The notes under the pieces: model-generated | Database searches by the model: none | What the model saw: the letters and a program-made list of their open reading frames with translations, nothing else | What the model was told of the DNA's origin: nothing | Shown here: piece after piece, positions 10,714 through 21,885 of the stretch | Numbering within the stretch: the first letter of the stretch is position 1 | How the letters are laid out: each line of letters opens with the position of its first letter | DNA from: Chaenocephalus aceratus | Lineage: Eukaryota; Chordata; Actinopteri; Perciformes; Channichthyidae | Direction of reading: 5' to 3' | NCBI GenBank assembly: GCA_023974075.1 | Contig: CM043801.1 | Location: 5,291,769 to 5,355,768, forward strand | Length of the DNA: 64,000 nucleotides | Program-made: the position numbers and the translations under genes

Positions 10714-10715
10714 TA

Positions 10716-11076
10716 TATTGTCCTTGGCAGTGTAGAGGACTTGTGGTTTAAGGTTTCTTTGTTCAATATAAGAGTTCATTCCATCCGAATGCCTTGTTTT
10801 TGAACTTTTCCCACTTAGGATGCTCCGTGTTTGCAACACATCTAATTTAGCCATGTGTGCTGCAATATCCTCCTCCATCTGAAGTTGTTCCTTTCTCCTC
10901 CTTATTCGTTCCTCCTCCATCTGAAGTTCATGTTTGTCCTTTAATAGTTTTTTTCTTGCCAATAAAAGTGCCAAGTCAGCCTCTGTTTTAAGGCATGCAG
11001 ACGAAGCAGTAGAAGTTGCAGACTTTTTCCAATAGTCCATTTCAACACTTTCCATGTCAACATTTATTTGACTCAT
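10716..11076 (-). pseudogene. BEL/Pao-like gag, first part
   Basis: Begins with ATG at 11076 and encodes a charged helical region (K-K-L-L-K-D-K-H-E-L-Q-M-E-E-E-R-I-R-R then a partly repeated unit). This matches the coiled-coil N-terminal part of BEL/Pao gag proteins in style. The Tc1 element interrupts it at a TA at 10714. The BEL assignment depends on the second part; an unrelated coiled-coil ORF is the alternative. Confidence 0.45.
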
Positions 11077-11279
11077 CTTCTCCGTTTAATTATCCAAACT
11101 TCCTCCGTGTATTTGTTTGATTGTAAAACACCCTCACAGATCGGAAGGGAATTCATTTTCATTCATTCTCGCATAAAATCCCCGGGGTATTTTGCTTTGT
11201 ATGTCGGGGGCGGGAGATTCATGTGACTGGTTGTTGGTCGCGTTGCTCGCAAAAAATCGAAAAGCTGCTGTGTGGACGT

Positions 11280-11640
11280 ACCGTAAGGGTTTAGAAGGCT
11301 GGCAATAAGAATAGCATAAACTGAAATGCTTTTTTGGGTTATGTGTATGATGTTCTATTATATCTGATTATTTACTCGTATACTGTCTATTATCGTCATT
11401 ATTTTTGTTGTATGTGTCTATTTTGATCTATTCCTTATTTTTTCATTTATTTTACTTGTATTTATATATTTTTTATATTTTATTTCTATGACCATTCATT
11501 TACTTTTGTCGTATGTTTGTCTATTTACTGGGGAATACCACCTGGAGGGGGTGGGATTTGGGGGGTTTGCAACTTTTTGTCATAAATGTTGGACATACTG
11601 TATTTGTGAAAAACTGAAAAATAAAGTTGTTAAAAAAAAA
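11280..11640 (+). mobile_element. 3' end of a LINE retrotransposon with poly-A tail
   Basis: A T-rich 3' UTR-like stretch leads to GAAAAATAAAGTTGTTAAAA, an AATAAA signal close to a terminal A run, then unrelated sequence at about 11640. This is the expected structure of a 5'-truncated L1-like retrocopy. The class is inferred from style only. Confidence 0.5.
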
Positions 11641-12156
11641 GCTAGCTAATCAGTATGCTCTGCATGCTACAGTAGCTTAAAACATGTAGCTAATGACTAC
11701 TTACAGCTTGTGTTACATGCAGTAAGCAGCTGTTGTAAATGAAGCTGAACAAAAATGGCTACTTACCAGGTAACTTGATAGATTATTAAGTTAAAATCCT
11801 GTTGTTCCATCAAGTGATCCGCTTCCAGGATGAATGCAGATTGCTCCAACTCCACATGCGGTCTAGCAGAGTCCAGGCGTGGGTTCAGTTTTTAAACTTT
11901 ACCGTTGAAACTCAATAGATATGAGTTACTCTACCTTAGTATTTCTCTATAGTTGAGTCAATGCAGATTTTTTTTTTTGTAAATCATTGCATTTGTAAGT
12001 AAAATTTGTTTTGTTATTTTTTAGTTTGACCGACTTAATAAAATGAGTTGTAAACTAGCTAAAACAAGTTGAGGTAAAAAACACAATTTCTTATGTTGAA
12101 ATTTATTTATTTTTTAAGTGTAATCTACTAACCCCATGAATCATTTTTAGAGTGTA
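11641..12156. other. Stretch with no recognisable gene
   Basis: AT-rich. Sequence around 11930-12150 has the look of a MITE end, with short tracts resembling AACTTGAGTTAA-type repeats, but I could not pair two ends. Confidence 0.4.
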
Positions 12157-12345
12157 TGGGAAGGTAGGGATGGAGGGATGAAGAGAAGCAATGAGGGATG
12201 TAGGGAAGGAGGCATGAATGGATAAAAGAAGGGATGAAATATAGGGTCCAAGGGATGTAGGAAGGAAGGGATGAAGAGACATTCTGAGGGATTTGGTGAG
12301 GAAGGGAAAAAGGGATGTGGGTGAAAGATGGGGTAGGCAGCTTGA
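12157..12345. repeat. Purine-rich degenerate GGGATG repeat
   Basis: About 190 bp with GGGATG or GGGAAGG recurring every 10-30 bases on the plus strand (GGGATGGAGGGATGAAGAGA and variants). This is a degenerate minisatellite with strong purine strand asymmetry. The minus-strand frames here are shadows of the repeat. Confidence 0.7.
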
Positions 12346-13175
12346 GTTTTGAGATGACATTAAACTCAATAATAAAACATGATATGAACGCAACCCTTTT
12401 TACAGTTGACAAATGGTATGCATCAATACATTCCTGAATGAATTTGTAAAACATATCTTCTATTTTGTCAGTGGTCATGTTGCTGAAATTCATCTAAAAT
12501 GGTAAAGTCACATAAAGATTCAAATAAGTAATGATAATAAAATGAATTACTCGTATCTCTGTCATCAGGCCCCATTGTTGCAAATGCTCACAGGAGTTTT
12601 CTGTAAAGAGGAAGGAAGGAGAATAGGTAATCAGCATGATATCACAATGAATATAAATCCGGAGCACCAAGAGCTTTTTTTCTTCTTAAATTGTTTTACT
12701 ACACCCATTCTTAAGTAGCACTCATCATTTTTTGGAGGCCATATTTTTTTAATCTCTTTATGCTGGGCCTTCTCTGCTCTAAATCATATCTGTGCCAGTC
12801 ATGTTTGTTCCTATAATGAATTATGCATGCTGTCTGACATGACGGAAAAAAACGTCTGACGGCACAAAAAACATTAAACCATTATTTTATTTACTTGCCC
12901 TACATTTATCGTCATTGTCACAGTTAATAAGTAGCCTTCCTGATAAAATCGACTTGGGCTGGAATAATGTTAGAGTTATGAGTCAAATTATTCCAGTAGC
13001 ACAATACTAGGAATGAAAATGAAATGTGGAGAAGGCACGTCAAGTTTGTGCAAGACCCAAAGTCTCAGTTTGTAATGCAACTGACATGTCGACACATTAA
13101 CGCGGAGCGAAGAGTGACAGTTCATGGAAGGGAAAGTTACAGGAGCGTTTCCATGTTTTCCCCTGTTCAATATTG
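12346..13175. other. Stretch with no recognisable gene
   Basis: Mixed unique-looking sequence. Short frames at 12988-13209 have no domain. I see no paired inverted ends. Confidence 0.4.
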
Positions 13176-13179
13176 TGTT

Positions 13180-13275
13180 TACACTAGAGCCATCAAGTTA
13201 ACTCGTTAATAACGCGTTAACGCAAAAAAAAATTAACGCCACTAATTATTTTAACGCGATTAACGCATGTGTATT
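13180..13275. repeat. Palindromic TTAACGCG-rich transposon end
   Basis: Starts TAGAGCCATCAAGTTAACTC and contains several inverted copies of GCGTTAACGC separated by an A8 tract. Sequences of this kind form the ends of a hAT family in fish. The matching distal end was not found, so the copy is probably truncated. Confidence 0.5.
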
Positions 13276-13477
13276 TTTTTTCCTCGGCCGCCTCGTAGTT
13301 TCAGAGCGCATCGAGTTTAAAATACCATCTACAAGCTGATGCTGACAGCCCCACTCCTGCCGCCCGCTTGTGGCAGACCACACTTCCACGCTCACCGGCA
13401 GGCACCGACTGGCCATCAGGAGGACCGGGAGGGTGTGTGTCTGTGTGGCCCGAGCGAGCGAGAGAGAGACCTTACGT

Positions 13478-13480
<3 letters not shown>

Positions 13481-13512
<32 letters not shown>
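13481..13512. repeat. (TTG)n microsatellite
   Basis: About ten consecutive TTG units. Confidence 0.98.
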
Positions 13513-13744
13513 AGCATCTGGTGCTAGCTAGCTGCGCTAACGGATATAAGGAGCTGTTTAAATGAAAACAGAGCGCTCTATCCACACAACTGCGCCGAGC
13601 ACTTGACTTTATGCAGGAAGCAGACAGTGGGACATTGTACGAAAAGTCAGCACACTCAGCACGGATAGTGCAACATGATTGCAGCGTCCAGGCAGCTCCC
13701 GTTCGAGCATATGCCTTGAGTTGCACATAGCTCCAACGATCCAT

Positions 13745-13760
13745 CACACACACACACACA

Positions 13761-13809
<49 letters not shown>
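13745..13809. repeat. (CA)n microsatellite
   Basis: Imperfect CA array with one CCC interruption near 13764. Overlapping long frames are artefacts of the dinucleotide repeat. Confidence 0.98.
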
Positions 13810-13810
<1 letters not shown>

Positions 13811-14164
13811 ATTTGTATTGTACATGTAAATACAACAAAACCAATGGCTTTACATTTGATTTTATATTGTGTTGTGTAAAATAAGTAATTACAGTTAAAA
13901 AATAGATGATGTTTTCCAAGGGCCTCTCTTTCACAGGCCCACACTTTGAATCATGACACTTCCAAATCCTACAGAGATCAGTATCACTTTGTGTTGCAAG
14001 CCAAATCCAGGGGTTCTACTCGAGCCCAATTTGAAATACAATAAATAAAAGTATTGAACCCAGCTCGAGCTAAAGGTCAAATGTATTTAATTAATGTGCA
14101 AGTGTTTTGATTTATTCTCATAACATTTTCACTGCTGTCCCAAATGTTTTAAACCTTGGGCAGA

Positions 14165-14167
<3 letters not shown>

Positions 14168-14233
<66 letters not shown>
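14168..14233. repeat. (CA)33 microsatellite
   Basis: 66-bp uninterrupted CA array, left arm of the inverted duplication. Confidence 0.99.
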
Positions 14234-14235
<2 letters not shown>

Positions 14236-14421
14236 TGGATAAGTATTCACCTTATCCAAATTGTAAATTGTTGCCTTCTTTAAAGTTATTAGTAATTGAA
14301 GATTAATTATTAAATTAAATGTGGTACATAACATAGAATAAATCAAATAACTTTGACTTGATCATTTTGTTCACAACATTAGACCTTGTCCTCTAATATC
14401 TACTAGAATAAGATAAATGTG

Positions 14422-14577
<156 letters not shown>

Positions 14578-14630
14578 TCTCTGCCCAAGGTTTAAAATAT
14601 TTGGGACAGCAGTGAAAATGTTATGAGAAT

Positions 14631-16032
14631 GAAAATAAGCAGCCGGAGATAATACTCCTATCGCCTCTCTGTAAACACGGCTCCAGAGCTGCAGCCGCGG
14701 GTGTGTGTGTAAAACCTCCCCGTGTTTGTGGGGCTGGAGAAGTGCAGCTGAGAGGGAGAAAGTCACAGCTTTTTGTCTATAGCTTTAACTCACACCACCG
14801 CCGTCTCTATTAAAAACGAGATGGTCTGCACTCAGGAAAACATCCCTATCAAGTGTTAACCCAATAACTAGGACAGCTCTGAAGACCAAGGGTCAGAGAG
14901 AGAGGGTCACACTCTCCGGCTGCAGAGAGCACCCCCAGCCACGGGCAAGGAGGCACGAGGTCGTTTGAGATGAGAGGATTCTAATCTTCAACTTTCTGAG
15001 AAGATGGGATGCTTCTTCACCATTCTGCTCGGTGGGCTCAGGCAGACAACCCTGCGGGATGAGCGAGGGCTTCAGAGGCTTCATACAAGGTTCCTTGTTT
15101 CTTGGAGGAGCAGATGTCTTCCTAACCTCTCCCATCACGGGGGAGACCTGGATGCGCCACTTGGAATACGCAGTTGCACTGCTCTCAAGCAGATAGCAGA
15201 AGGAATGCAGGCAGATGAGCCTCCGTTTCACTGGGGGGGGGATCAGAGCAATTGGGGGGTTGAAATATGGCGCTCTGATGAAGAAGAGTTTTGAGCCAAT
15301 CAGCACCTCAGTATTAATCTACAGTATCAGGATGCCTTTACACACCAGACACTCGTTGTCATAAAGAGAGGAGGAGGACGAGTCAGAAAGACTGAAGGAC
15401 ACGTTCTTCCAGCTCTCGTACAAAGATGAAATTTGAATTGATTTTATATCTTGGATGTTTACAGATGTACAATTAATGACTGTTTTTATATTTCCAATGA
15501 CCAGACATGTGTTGAATAGTGGTGATTAATATATTTTTGCCGGATCAGATTACACTTTCGCACTAAACAAAATTAATTAATTAATATTTTCAGAATATAA
15601 AGGTATTGAATAATAAGATATTTCTACTATTATCACAGATAATGTTAATATCCTTAATCGTCCAGCAATCAGGCTTAACAACACTACTCTTTAATGTATT
15701 ATCCATGCACAGAAATACCTACAATGATGTTTCAAGTACTGGATTAATTTCAGTTTTGGCCCAAAACAAATCTTTTTGCTATTGTGCACCTGTGTTTTAT
15801 GTGTGTTCATTATTATGCTTTTGACAAAAGATGATCAAACACTGATGAGAGATAATTGGCTGTATCAATCATTGTGATTGAATGTTTCAATCTTAATGTA
15901 ATTGTTATTGATGTAATTGATGTTGTGTAAGTCCACACACAAATCTGAAGATTCCCATCGATTAAAGTATTGAACAAAATATTATTAGACTAAGGTTTTT
16001 TAGATTATCAAAATTGATAAAAAGAGAGGAAC
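14631..16032. other. Stretch with no recognisable gene
   Basis: GC-richer sequence to 15300, then AT-rich. Minus-strand frames at 14893-15306 lack any domain. No terminal repeats were found. Confidence 0.4.
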
Positions 16033-16488
16033 TGTTGTGGAAATATTTTCCAAGGCCCATAACTTTGACCCAGTTTATCAGTTCAAACTGTCCTGACTGA
16101 GCACACGCACCTCGTAACCTTGGCTGCTGTGCTCTCAGTGTTCTGTCTCCCTGTTCCTGCCTGTTGGAGGTGATAGAGGTGTTATGATTCTATGTTCCTG
16201 CCTGTTGACGTCAGCTGATAGAGATGTTATGATTTTATCTTGTTATGCAGCATGTTGATGATGCTCTCAGAACTAGCTAAATACAGGGGTCTGAGGTAGA
16301 GTTATTTAGAGTTGACGTGGCAACCCACCCGTGCAGTCAGACCATGACTGCTGTGACTTGTGATGTGAATTCTCCGGCCGTAACTCCAAATAAATCATCA
16401 GTGTTTGACATCAAAGCTCCTGCTCTAACGTGTCTCCTTCCTGAGTCGGTGACTCCCACTGCATTGCTACACAGAAGTTTCCCTTACA
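16033..16488 (+). repeat. Possible solo LTR
   Basis: A 456-bp segment starting TGTTGTGGAAA and ending CCCTTACA, so it has TG...CA ends with a 3-bp inverted TGT/ACA. It contains GCTAAATACA (a TATA-like box), then AATAAA about 120 bp further on and a pyrimidine-rich end, the order expected of U3-R-U5. No primer site follows and no clear target duplication is seen, so the call is tentative. Confidence 0.35.
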
Positions 16489-16695
16489 TATTGAACATTT
16501 TACTTAAACTTAACCCAAACTCCTGATCAGGTTTAATCCTCAATAACACACAAAAGGGTTTAGTCCTTTTTTTTGGTATTAGAAAGGAATGATCTCACTG
16601 GATCATATGTGATGCTCAGCAAATCAAACCAGGTGTTCTAAAAACGACAATAAATAAATGCAAAAGAAATAGCAAAAACATATTAGATTAATATA

Positions 16696-18283
16696 CAGTG
16701 GGGCAAAAAAGTATTTAGTCAGCCACCAATTGTGCAAGTTCTCCCACTTAAAAAGATGAGAGGTCTGTAATTTTCATCAACTATGAGAGACAAAATGAGA
16801 AAATCCAGAAAATCACATTGTCTGATTTTTAAAGAATTTGTTTGCAAATTATGGTGGAAAATAAGTATTTGGTCAATAACAAAAGTGCATCTCAATACTT
16901 TGTTATATACCCTTTGTTGGCAATGACAGAGGTCAAACGTTTTTTATGTAAGTCTTCACAAGGTTTTCACACACTGTTGCTGGTATTTTTGGCCCATTCC
17001 TCCATGCAGATCTCCTCTAGAGCAGTGATGTTTTGGGGCTGTCGCTGGGCAACACGGACTTTCAACTCCCTCCAAAGATTTTCTATGGGGTTGAGATCTG
17101 GAGACTGGCTAGGCCACTCCAGGACCTTGAAATGCTTCTTACGAAGCCACTCCTTCGTTGCCCGGGCGGTGTGTTTGGGATCATTGTCATGCTGAAAGAC
17201 CCAGCCACGTTTCATCTTCAATGCCCTTGCTGATGGAAGGAGGTTGTCACTCAAAATCTCACGATACATGGCCCCATTCATAATTTCCTTTACACGGATC
17301 AGTCGTCCTGGTCCCTTTGCAGACAAACAGCCCCAAAGCATGATGTTTCCACCCCCATGTTTCACAGTAGGTATGGTGTTCTTTGGATGCAACTCAGCAT
17401 TCTTTCTCCTCCAAACACGTCTAGTTGAGTTTTTACCAAAAAGTTCTATTTTGGTTTCATCTGACCATATGACATTCTCCCAATCCTCTTCTGGATCATC
17501 TAAATGCTCTCTAGCAAACTTCAGACGGGCCTGGACATGTACTGGCTTAAGCAGGGGGACACGTCTGGCACTGCAGGATTTGAGTCCCTGGCGGCGTAGT
17601 GTGTTACTGATGGTAGCCTTTGTTACTTTGGTCCCAGCTCTCTGCAGGTCATTGACTACGTCCCCCCGTGTGGTTCTGGGATTATTGCTCACCGTTCTTG
17701 TGATCATTTTGACCCCACGGGGTGAGATCTTGCATGGAGCCCCAGATCGAGGGAGATTATCAGTGGTCTTGTATGTCTTCCATTTTCTAATAATTGCTCC
17801 CACAGTTGATTTCTTCACACCAAGCTGCTTACCTATTGCAGATTCAGTCTTCCCAGCCTGGTGCAGGTCTACAATTTTGTTGCTGGTGTCCTTTGACAGC
17901 TCTTTGGTCTTGGCCACAGTGGAGTTTGGAGTGTGACTGTTTGAGGTTGTGGACAGGTGTCTTTTATACTGATAACGGGTTCAAACAGGTACCATTAATA
18001 CAGTTAACGAGTGGAGGACAGAGGAGGCTCTTAAAGAAGAAGTTACAGGTCTGTGAGAGCCAGACATCTTGTTTGTTTGTAGGTGACCAAATACTTATTT
18101 TACCGAGGAATTTACCAATTAATTCATTAAAAATCCTACAATGTGATTTCCTGGATTCTTTCCCCTCATTTTGTCTCTCATAGTTGAAGTGTACCTAGGA
18201 TGAAAATTACAGGCCTCTCTCATCTTTCTAAGTGGGAGAACTTGCACAATTGGTGGCTGACTAAATACTTTTTTGCCCCACTG
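16696..18283 (-). mobile_element. Nearly intact Tc1-type DNA transposon
   Basis: Starts CAGTGGGGCAAAAAAGTATT and ends with the complement, each flanked by TA (16694-16695 and 18284-18285). Inverted similarity continues for about 100 bp, broken by a few substitutions. Length is 1588 bp, normal for an autonomous Tc1 element. It carries one transposase gene on the minus strand. Confidence 0.97.
16967..17917 (-). pseudogene. Tc1 transposase, full catalytic domain but C-terminal frameshift
   Basis: A 316-codon frame from ATG at 17917. Residues 1-110 hold the paired-like helix-turn-helix DNA-binding region ([13 protein letters not shown] and a second HTH near [11 protein letters not shown]). [10 protein letters not shown] block follows. 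The catalytic triad is intact: D in W-S-D-E-T-K, D in Q-H-D-N-D-P-K-H, and E in P-I-E-N-L-W, with 34 residues between the last two (DD34E). The frame ends early after E-E-W-A-K because an A run near 16990 has one extra base. The next frame restores the expected C-terminal lysine/tyrosine-rich end in part. Family proteins run about 25-30 residues longer. This is the most recently active-looking transposon in the window. Confidence 0.93.
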
Positions 18284-18285
18284 TA

Positions 18286-19093
18286 CATAAGTCATATAAT
18301 TCTATTTTTGTAATGAAACAGATGTTAGGTGCTCTAGGCGTTACAAAAATATACTGAGAAAGTTTTCACCTAAGGAAGCATTCATCTGTGAGTTCTGCTC
18401 ATTCCATTGCTCCATCATTTCGATAAGTTCCCTGAAGTGTAGGACATTTATGTTGAAAGCTCTAAACTTGGGAACATAAAGAATAAGATAAGTTCCAACA
18501 ATAGCTGTGTCATGTTAGGTAATACAAAACTGGTCATCGTCACATTATGTGAGTCTGGGGAATGCAGTAACCTGGGAAAATAGGAACGCCCCCACTGTGA
18601 CCTCAAAGACTGTTGAAGGTTTACTTTATGTATTCCACTAAACTAAAGTGGCTACATAATGTCCCTTCAGTAAAATGTCCATTTGTCTGATTAATTCTTC
18701 TGATGTGGCAAGTATTCACATAATCTGTTTCGATAGTAATAGTGGCTGGTGATGTGACAGTGATGCTGCAGCAGGGTTTTCCTGATCTGGAAAATTCCTA
18801 TTATATATTTGTATTGATCTGCAAACCTTCCACTTCATTAATTCACTGATCGGTGTTTAATTTCCACCGCAGACCAACGTGACGGACAAACTCAGACCCT
18901 AATTACTGTCTCAATGAATAAAAAAAAAGGCAACCTGCATTTATTAAATGACCAAAGAATAGAATATTTAGGGTCCCTCTGACCATGTCATGGTTTACTG
19001 ATGACTTCACAAAGCAGGAAGTGGACCAGTAAGGGTAGTAGGATTTTCCATCATCCAGCAGTGTCCCAACATTTTTCTGATTGAGTTTTACTG
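18286..19093. other. Stretch with no recognisable gene
   Basis: Unique-looking sequence without paired repeats or coding signals. Confidence 0.45.
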
Positions 19094-19330
19094 TTGCTGT
19101 TTACTGTTTTTACTGTTTTCAAAGCCAATACTGACCTTCCCCCTGGACCTATTCACCAGATCCAAGTTCCAGAGCAGAGTAAGACAGTCAAGGGTCCAGA
19201 CGGGGGTCGGAAAATCAGGGAGTCCAGGAACAGGGATGAAAACTTGTCACAAACTTGTTCTGAGAAACGAAGCCAATGTCAGCTGCCTCCAGTTTACATA
19301 CATTGTCAACCCCACACAGGAGACATGCCA

Positions 19331-19825
19331 TGAACCAGCTTGCTTCAAAAGCTCCACCAACATCCCCGTCCTGAAGAAAACAAGGATCACAGGACTAACT
19401 GACTCAAGACCTGTTGCCCTAACCTCTGTGGTTATGTAGTGTTTTGAGCGTCCTACATCAAAACTTTCACTTGGACCTCCTCCAGTCAACATGACCCTCC
19501 AATTCCTCCCACAGAAACTGGACTTAGCAGGAACCTACGCTGATCTGCTGCAGGAGAAGCTCTCCCAGCTGCACGTGCCCGACTCCACCTGCAGGTGGAT
19601 CACAGACTTCCTGTCTGACAGGAAGCAGCACGTGAGGCTGGGGAAACACGTCTCTGACCCCCGGACCATCAGCATCGGTTCCCCTCAAGACTCCGTTCTT
19701 TCCCCTCTGCTCTTCTCCCTGTACACCAACAGCTGCACCTCCAGTCACCAGTCTGTCAAGCTCCTGAAGTTCAGACGACAACACGCTCATCGGACTCATC
19801 TCTGGTGTGGACGAGACCAACAAGG
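19331..19825 (+). pseudogene. LINE reverse transcriptase fragment (CR1/L2/Rex-like)
   Basis: The plus strand encodes A-C-F-K-S-S-T-N-I-P-V-L-K-K then R-P-V-A-L-T-S-V-V-M, which is RT motif region 1-2 of the jockey superfamily. After a stop and a deletion come W-I-T-D-F-L-S-D-R-K-Q, I-S-I-G-S-P-Q and V-L-S-P-L-L-F (motif B and neighbours), then a frameshifted L-L-K-F-x-D-D region. Motif A (F-x-D-x-S-x-A-F) is missing, so the copy is internally deleted as well as frameshifted. An LTR-type insertion interrupts it at about 19830. Confidence 0.75.
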
Positions 19826-20358
19826 TGGTTGCTTTGCCGGGAAGGACCATAGGGGAGTTTTTCCTGTTATGCAGTCTGCAGGTTGTTTCGGCTCACGTTG
19901 GGCGCCAATGATGTAGTGGCCGGAAAGGATCAGACGAGAGGCAGGAAGAGGTTTGCAGCCCGGCAGGTCTTTCGTTTTATCACAGTGTCAAATATGCAAC
20001 ACAGCAACAATATCAAGAGTGCACGCTTGATTTTACAAATATCCCACATATATATAGTTATTTTCCCCACCCACCTGGCTGACGTCATTTAGTATGATAA
20101 GTTAGAGGATGCCAAGCTTTGTCAAAACACGAACATCCAAATGAAGATAGCAAACATCTTGTTTGGCCATAATGACGCACACTTTCTCTGTCACGGTCCA
20201 ATCCTTGTTCCTCCTAACTCTCATGTCACGCTGACCTGTTCTTGTTGGCAACGAGAATCATTTTCTAAGTATTTCAATCAACTAATCATAACAGATTGAC
20301 TTTGTCCAAGCCGGGGGTACACTTCCAGGAATAAGGATTCAACGTCACCTACAGGTGG
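19826..20358 (-). mobile_element. LTR-element fragment inserted in the LINE
   Basis: On the minus strand a segment ending CTACATCA is followed after one base by TGGCGCCCAACGTGAGCC (19907-19890), very close to the classic lysine-tRNA primer-binding site. The LTR therefore starts at 19909 in plus coordinates and runs toward about 20353. It contains a CATATATATAG TATA-like box. The LINE coding sequence continues on both sides, and AGGTGG occurs at both junctions (about 19820 and 20353), a plausible short target duplication. Only one LTR and a stub of leader remain. Confidence 0.6.
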
Positions 20359-20445
20359 GGGATCAAACATCTGGTGACCTGGTGCGGCCAGAACTACTTG
20401 ATGTGAATAAACAAATGATGGTGGATTTTCAAAAGAATATTCTAT
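20359..20445 (+). pseudogene. Continuation of the LINE RT after the LTR insertion
   Basis: Reads, with one frame change, H-L-V-T-W-C-G-Q-N-Y-L and M-M-V-D-F-Q-K-N. This is the segment that follows the Y/F-A-D-D box in CR1/L2-type RTs (L-x-x-W-C-x-x-N-x-L ... K-T-x-E-M-V-V-D-F-R). It confirms that 19826-20358 is an insertion. Confidence 0.65.
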
Positions 20446-20543
20446 TTGTAATTATTGTTTTATATTTCTATTATCTTCGATATTTTTCAACCTTTGTGGT
20501 TTCTTCCTGTCAACGGTGCCACTTTAAACTGCCCTTTTTTTCT

Positions 20544-20613
20544 GGTCTCCCTTGAAAAAGAGATCAATGATCTCAATGGGATACACCTGGATAAATAAAG
20601 GTTTGAAATGAAA
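20544..20613 (+). repeat. LINE 3' tail shared with the LINE at 57962-61661
   Basis: GGTCTCCCTTGAAAAAGAGA then TCAATGATCTCAATGGGAT and AATAAAGGTTTGAAATGAA. The complement of the LINE 3' end at 57962-58033 is nearly identical. Either this is a separate 5'-truncated copy of that family, or the adjacent RT fragment belongs to it too. Confidence 0.8.
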
Positions 20614-21343
20614 AAATGCACTTTTTAGTACCAACAACCTAATTTACACAACTTAAATAATAATTTAAAATAGACACATTACATGGATTATCACAAACTG
20701 GTATAAGTCAAATTTTAGTCACGGTTCTGCTTTGAAAACCATAAAAAAAATGATGGGCAACACATAATTACCCCAGAAGCTATTCTTTTAAATAAACACA
20801 ATTAAATTAAAGTTGTGATCATGATGTTTTTTTTTTGTGGCAATAAGATGAAATAACACTTTGTTCTGACAAACATGTTTTAGGAATGGGTAACATTTGA
20901 CCCAAGGCCAACAGGAAGGTTAATATACTGCTTCAAGTTATAATAGTGTTCCTCATATTGCTCTTTTGTTAAAAAAAAGAATTCCTCCTACTATGTATGC
21001 ACATTATTTGTGTAAACCTACTTGCAACCTTATTCTGATTGTCTTGTTAGAAAAGTTGTGCCTCAACTTTATTTTGTAATTATAGTTGAATGTGGGATTT
21101 AATAATTATTAGCTGTCACTGACAGCAAACAATACACAGCACATCTCATTGTGAGCAACAGAGTAAGAAAGGCTTTTACATGAAGTTCCCTTTGTCAGCT
21201 GATGATCAGCCAAACTGCATGCGGGAGAACTCATAGTTTAACTGTGCCTTCCAAAAGAATTGCACATTTGTTGATCTTCCACCATTATGTTTTTAAGGTT
21301 TCATTTAAGCACAAATACATCTTAAAAAGGGCGAGACTAAGGA
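20614..21343. other. Stretch with no recognisable gene
   Basis: AT-rich with several A/T homopolymers; no coding signal or paired repeats. Confidence 0.5.
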
Positions 21344-21885
21344 CAGAGGTGGAAGAAGTACTCAGATCTTGTACTTGAGTTAAAGTAGAAGTACCAGAGT
21401 GTAGGAATACTCTGTTACAGTAAAAGTCCTGCATTCAAAACGTTCCTCAAGTAAAAGTATAAAAGTATTATCATTAAAATATAGTGAAAGTAGCGACAGT
21501 AAAAGTAGTGATTGTGCAGATTGGTCCATTTCAGAATAATATATGATATGTTTTATAATGATTGATCATGAAAGTGTTCTCAAAGCTGGTAAAGGTGCAG
21601 ATAGTATGAAGGACTTGGACCTGTAGACTGCAGGGTAGCTTGTAGATTTACTCCAGGTGGAACTAAAGTCTGATTTAACACTTGGTTATATTTCACATCA
21701 GTGAAGTAACTAAAGGTATTAAATACATGTAGTGGAGTCAAAGTACACAATTTACCTCTGAACTGTAGTTGAGTGGAAGTACAAATTGGCATAAAATGGA
21801 AATACTCAAAGTAAAGTATAAGTATCTCAAAATTGTACCTAAGTACAGTACTTGCGTAAATATACTTTGTTACTTCCCACCTCTG
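21344..21885. mobile_element. hAT-type MITE (CAGAGGTGG...)
   Basis: Starts CAGAGGTGGAAGAAGTACTC and ends TTACTTCCCACCTCTG; the outer 9-10 bp are inverted. Inside, AAAGTA/AGTAAAAGT motifs recur. This structure is typical of a very common non-autonomous hAT family in teleosts. The flanking 8 bp do not match, so the duplication has decayed. Confidence 0.8.

Noticed and set aside
13656..13944. Long Cys-Val or His-Thr frames over CA/TG arrays here and at 14149-14766 and 35620-35907
   Set aside because: Products of dinucleotide repeats read in any frame.
17244..17936. 230-codon plus-strand frame
   Set aside because: Lies antisense to the Tc1 transposase; it is open only because of that gene's codon pattern.
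19524..19850. Minus-strand 108-codon frame
   Set aside because: Antisense shadow of the LINE RT fragment.
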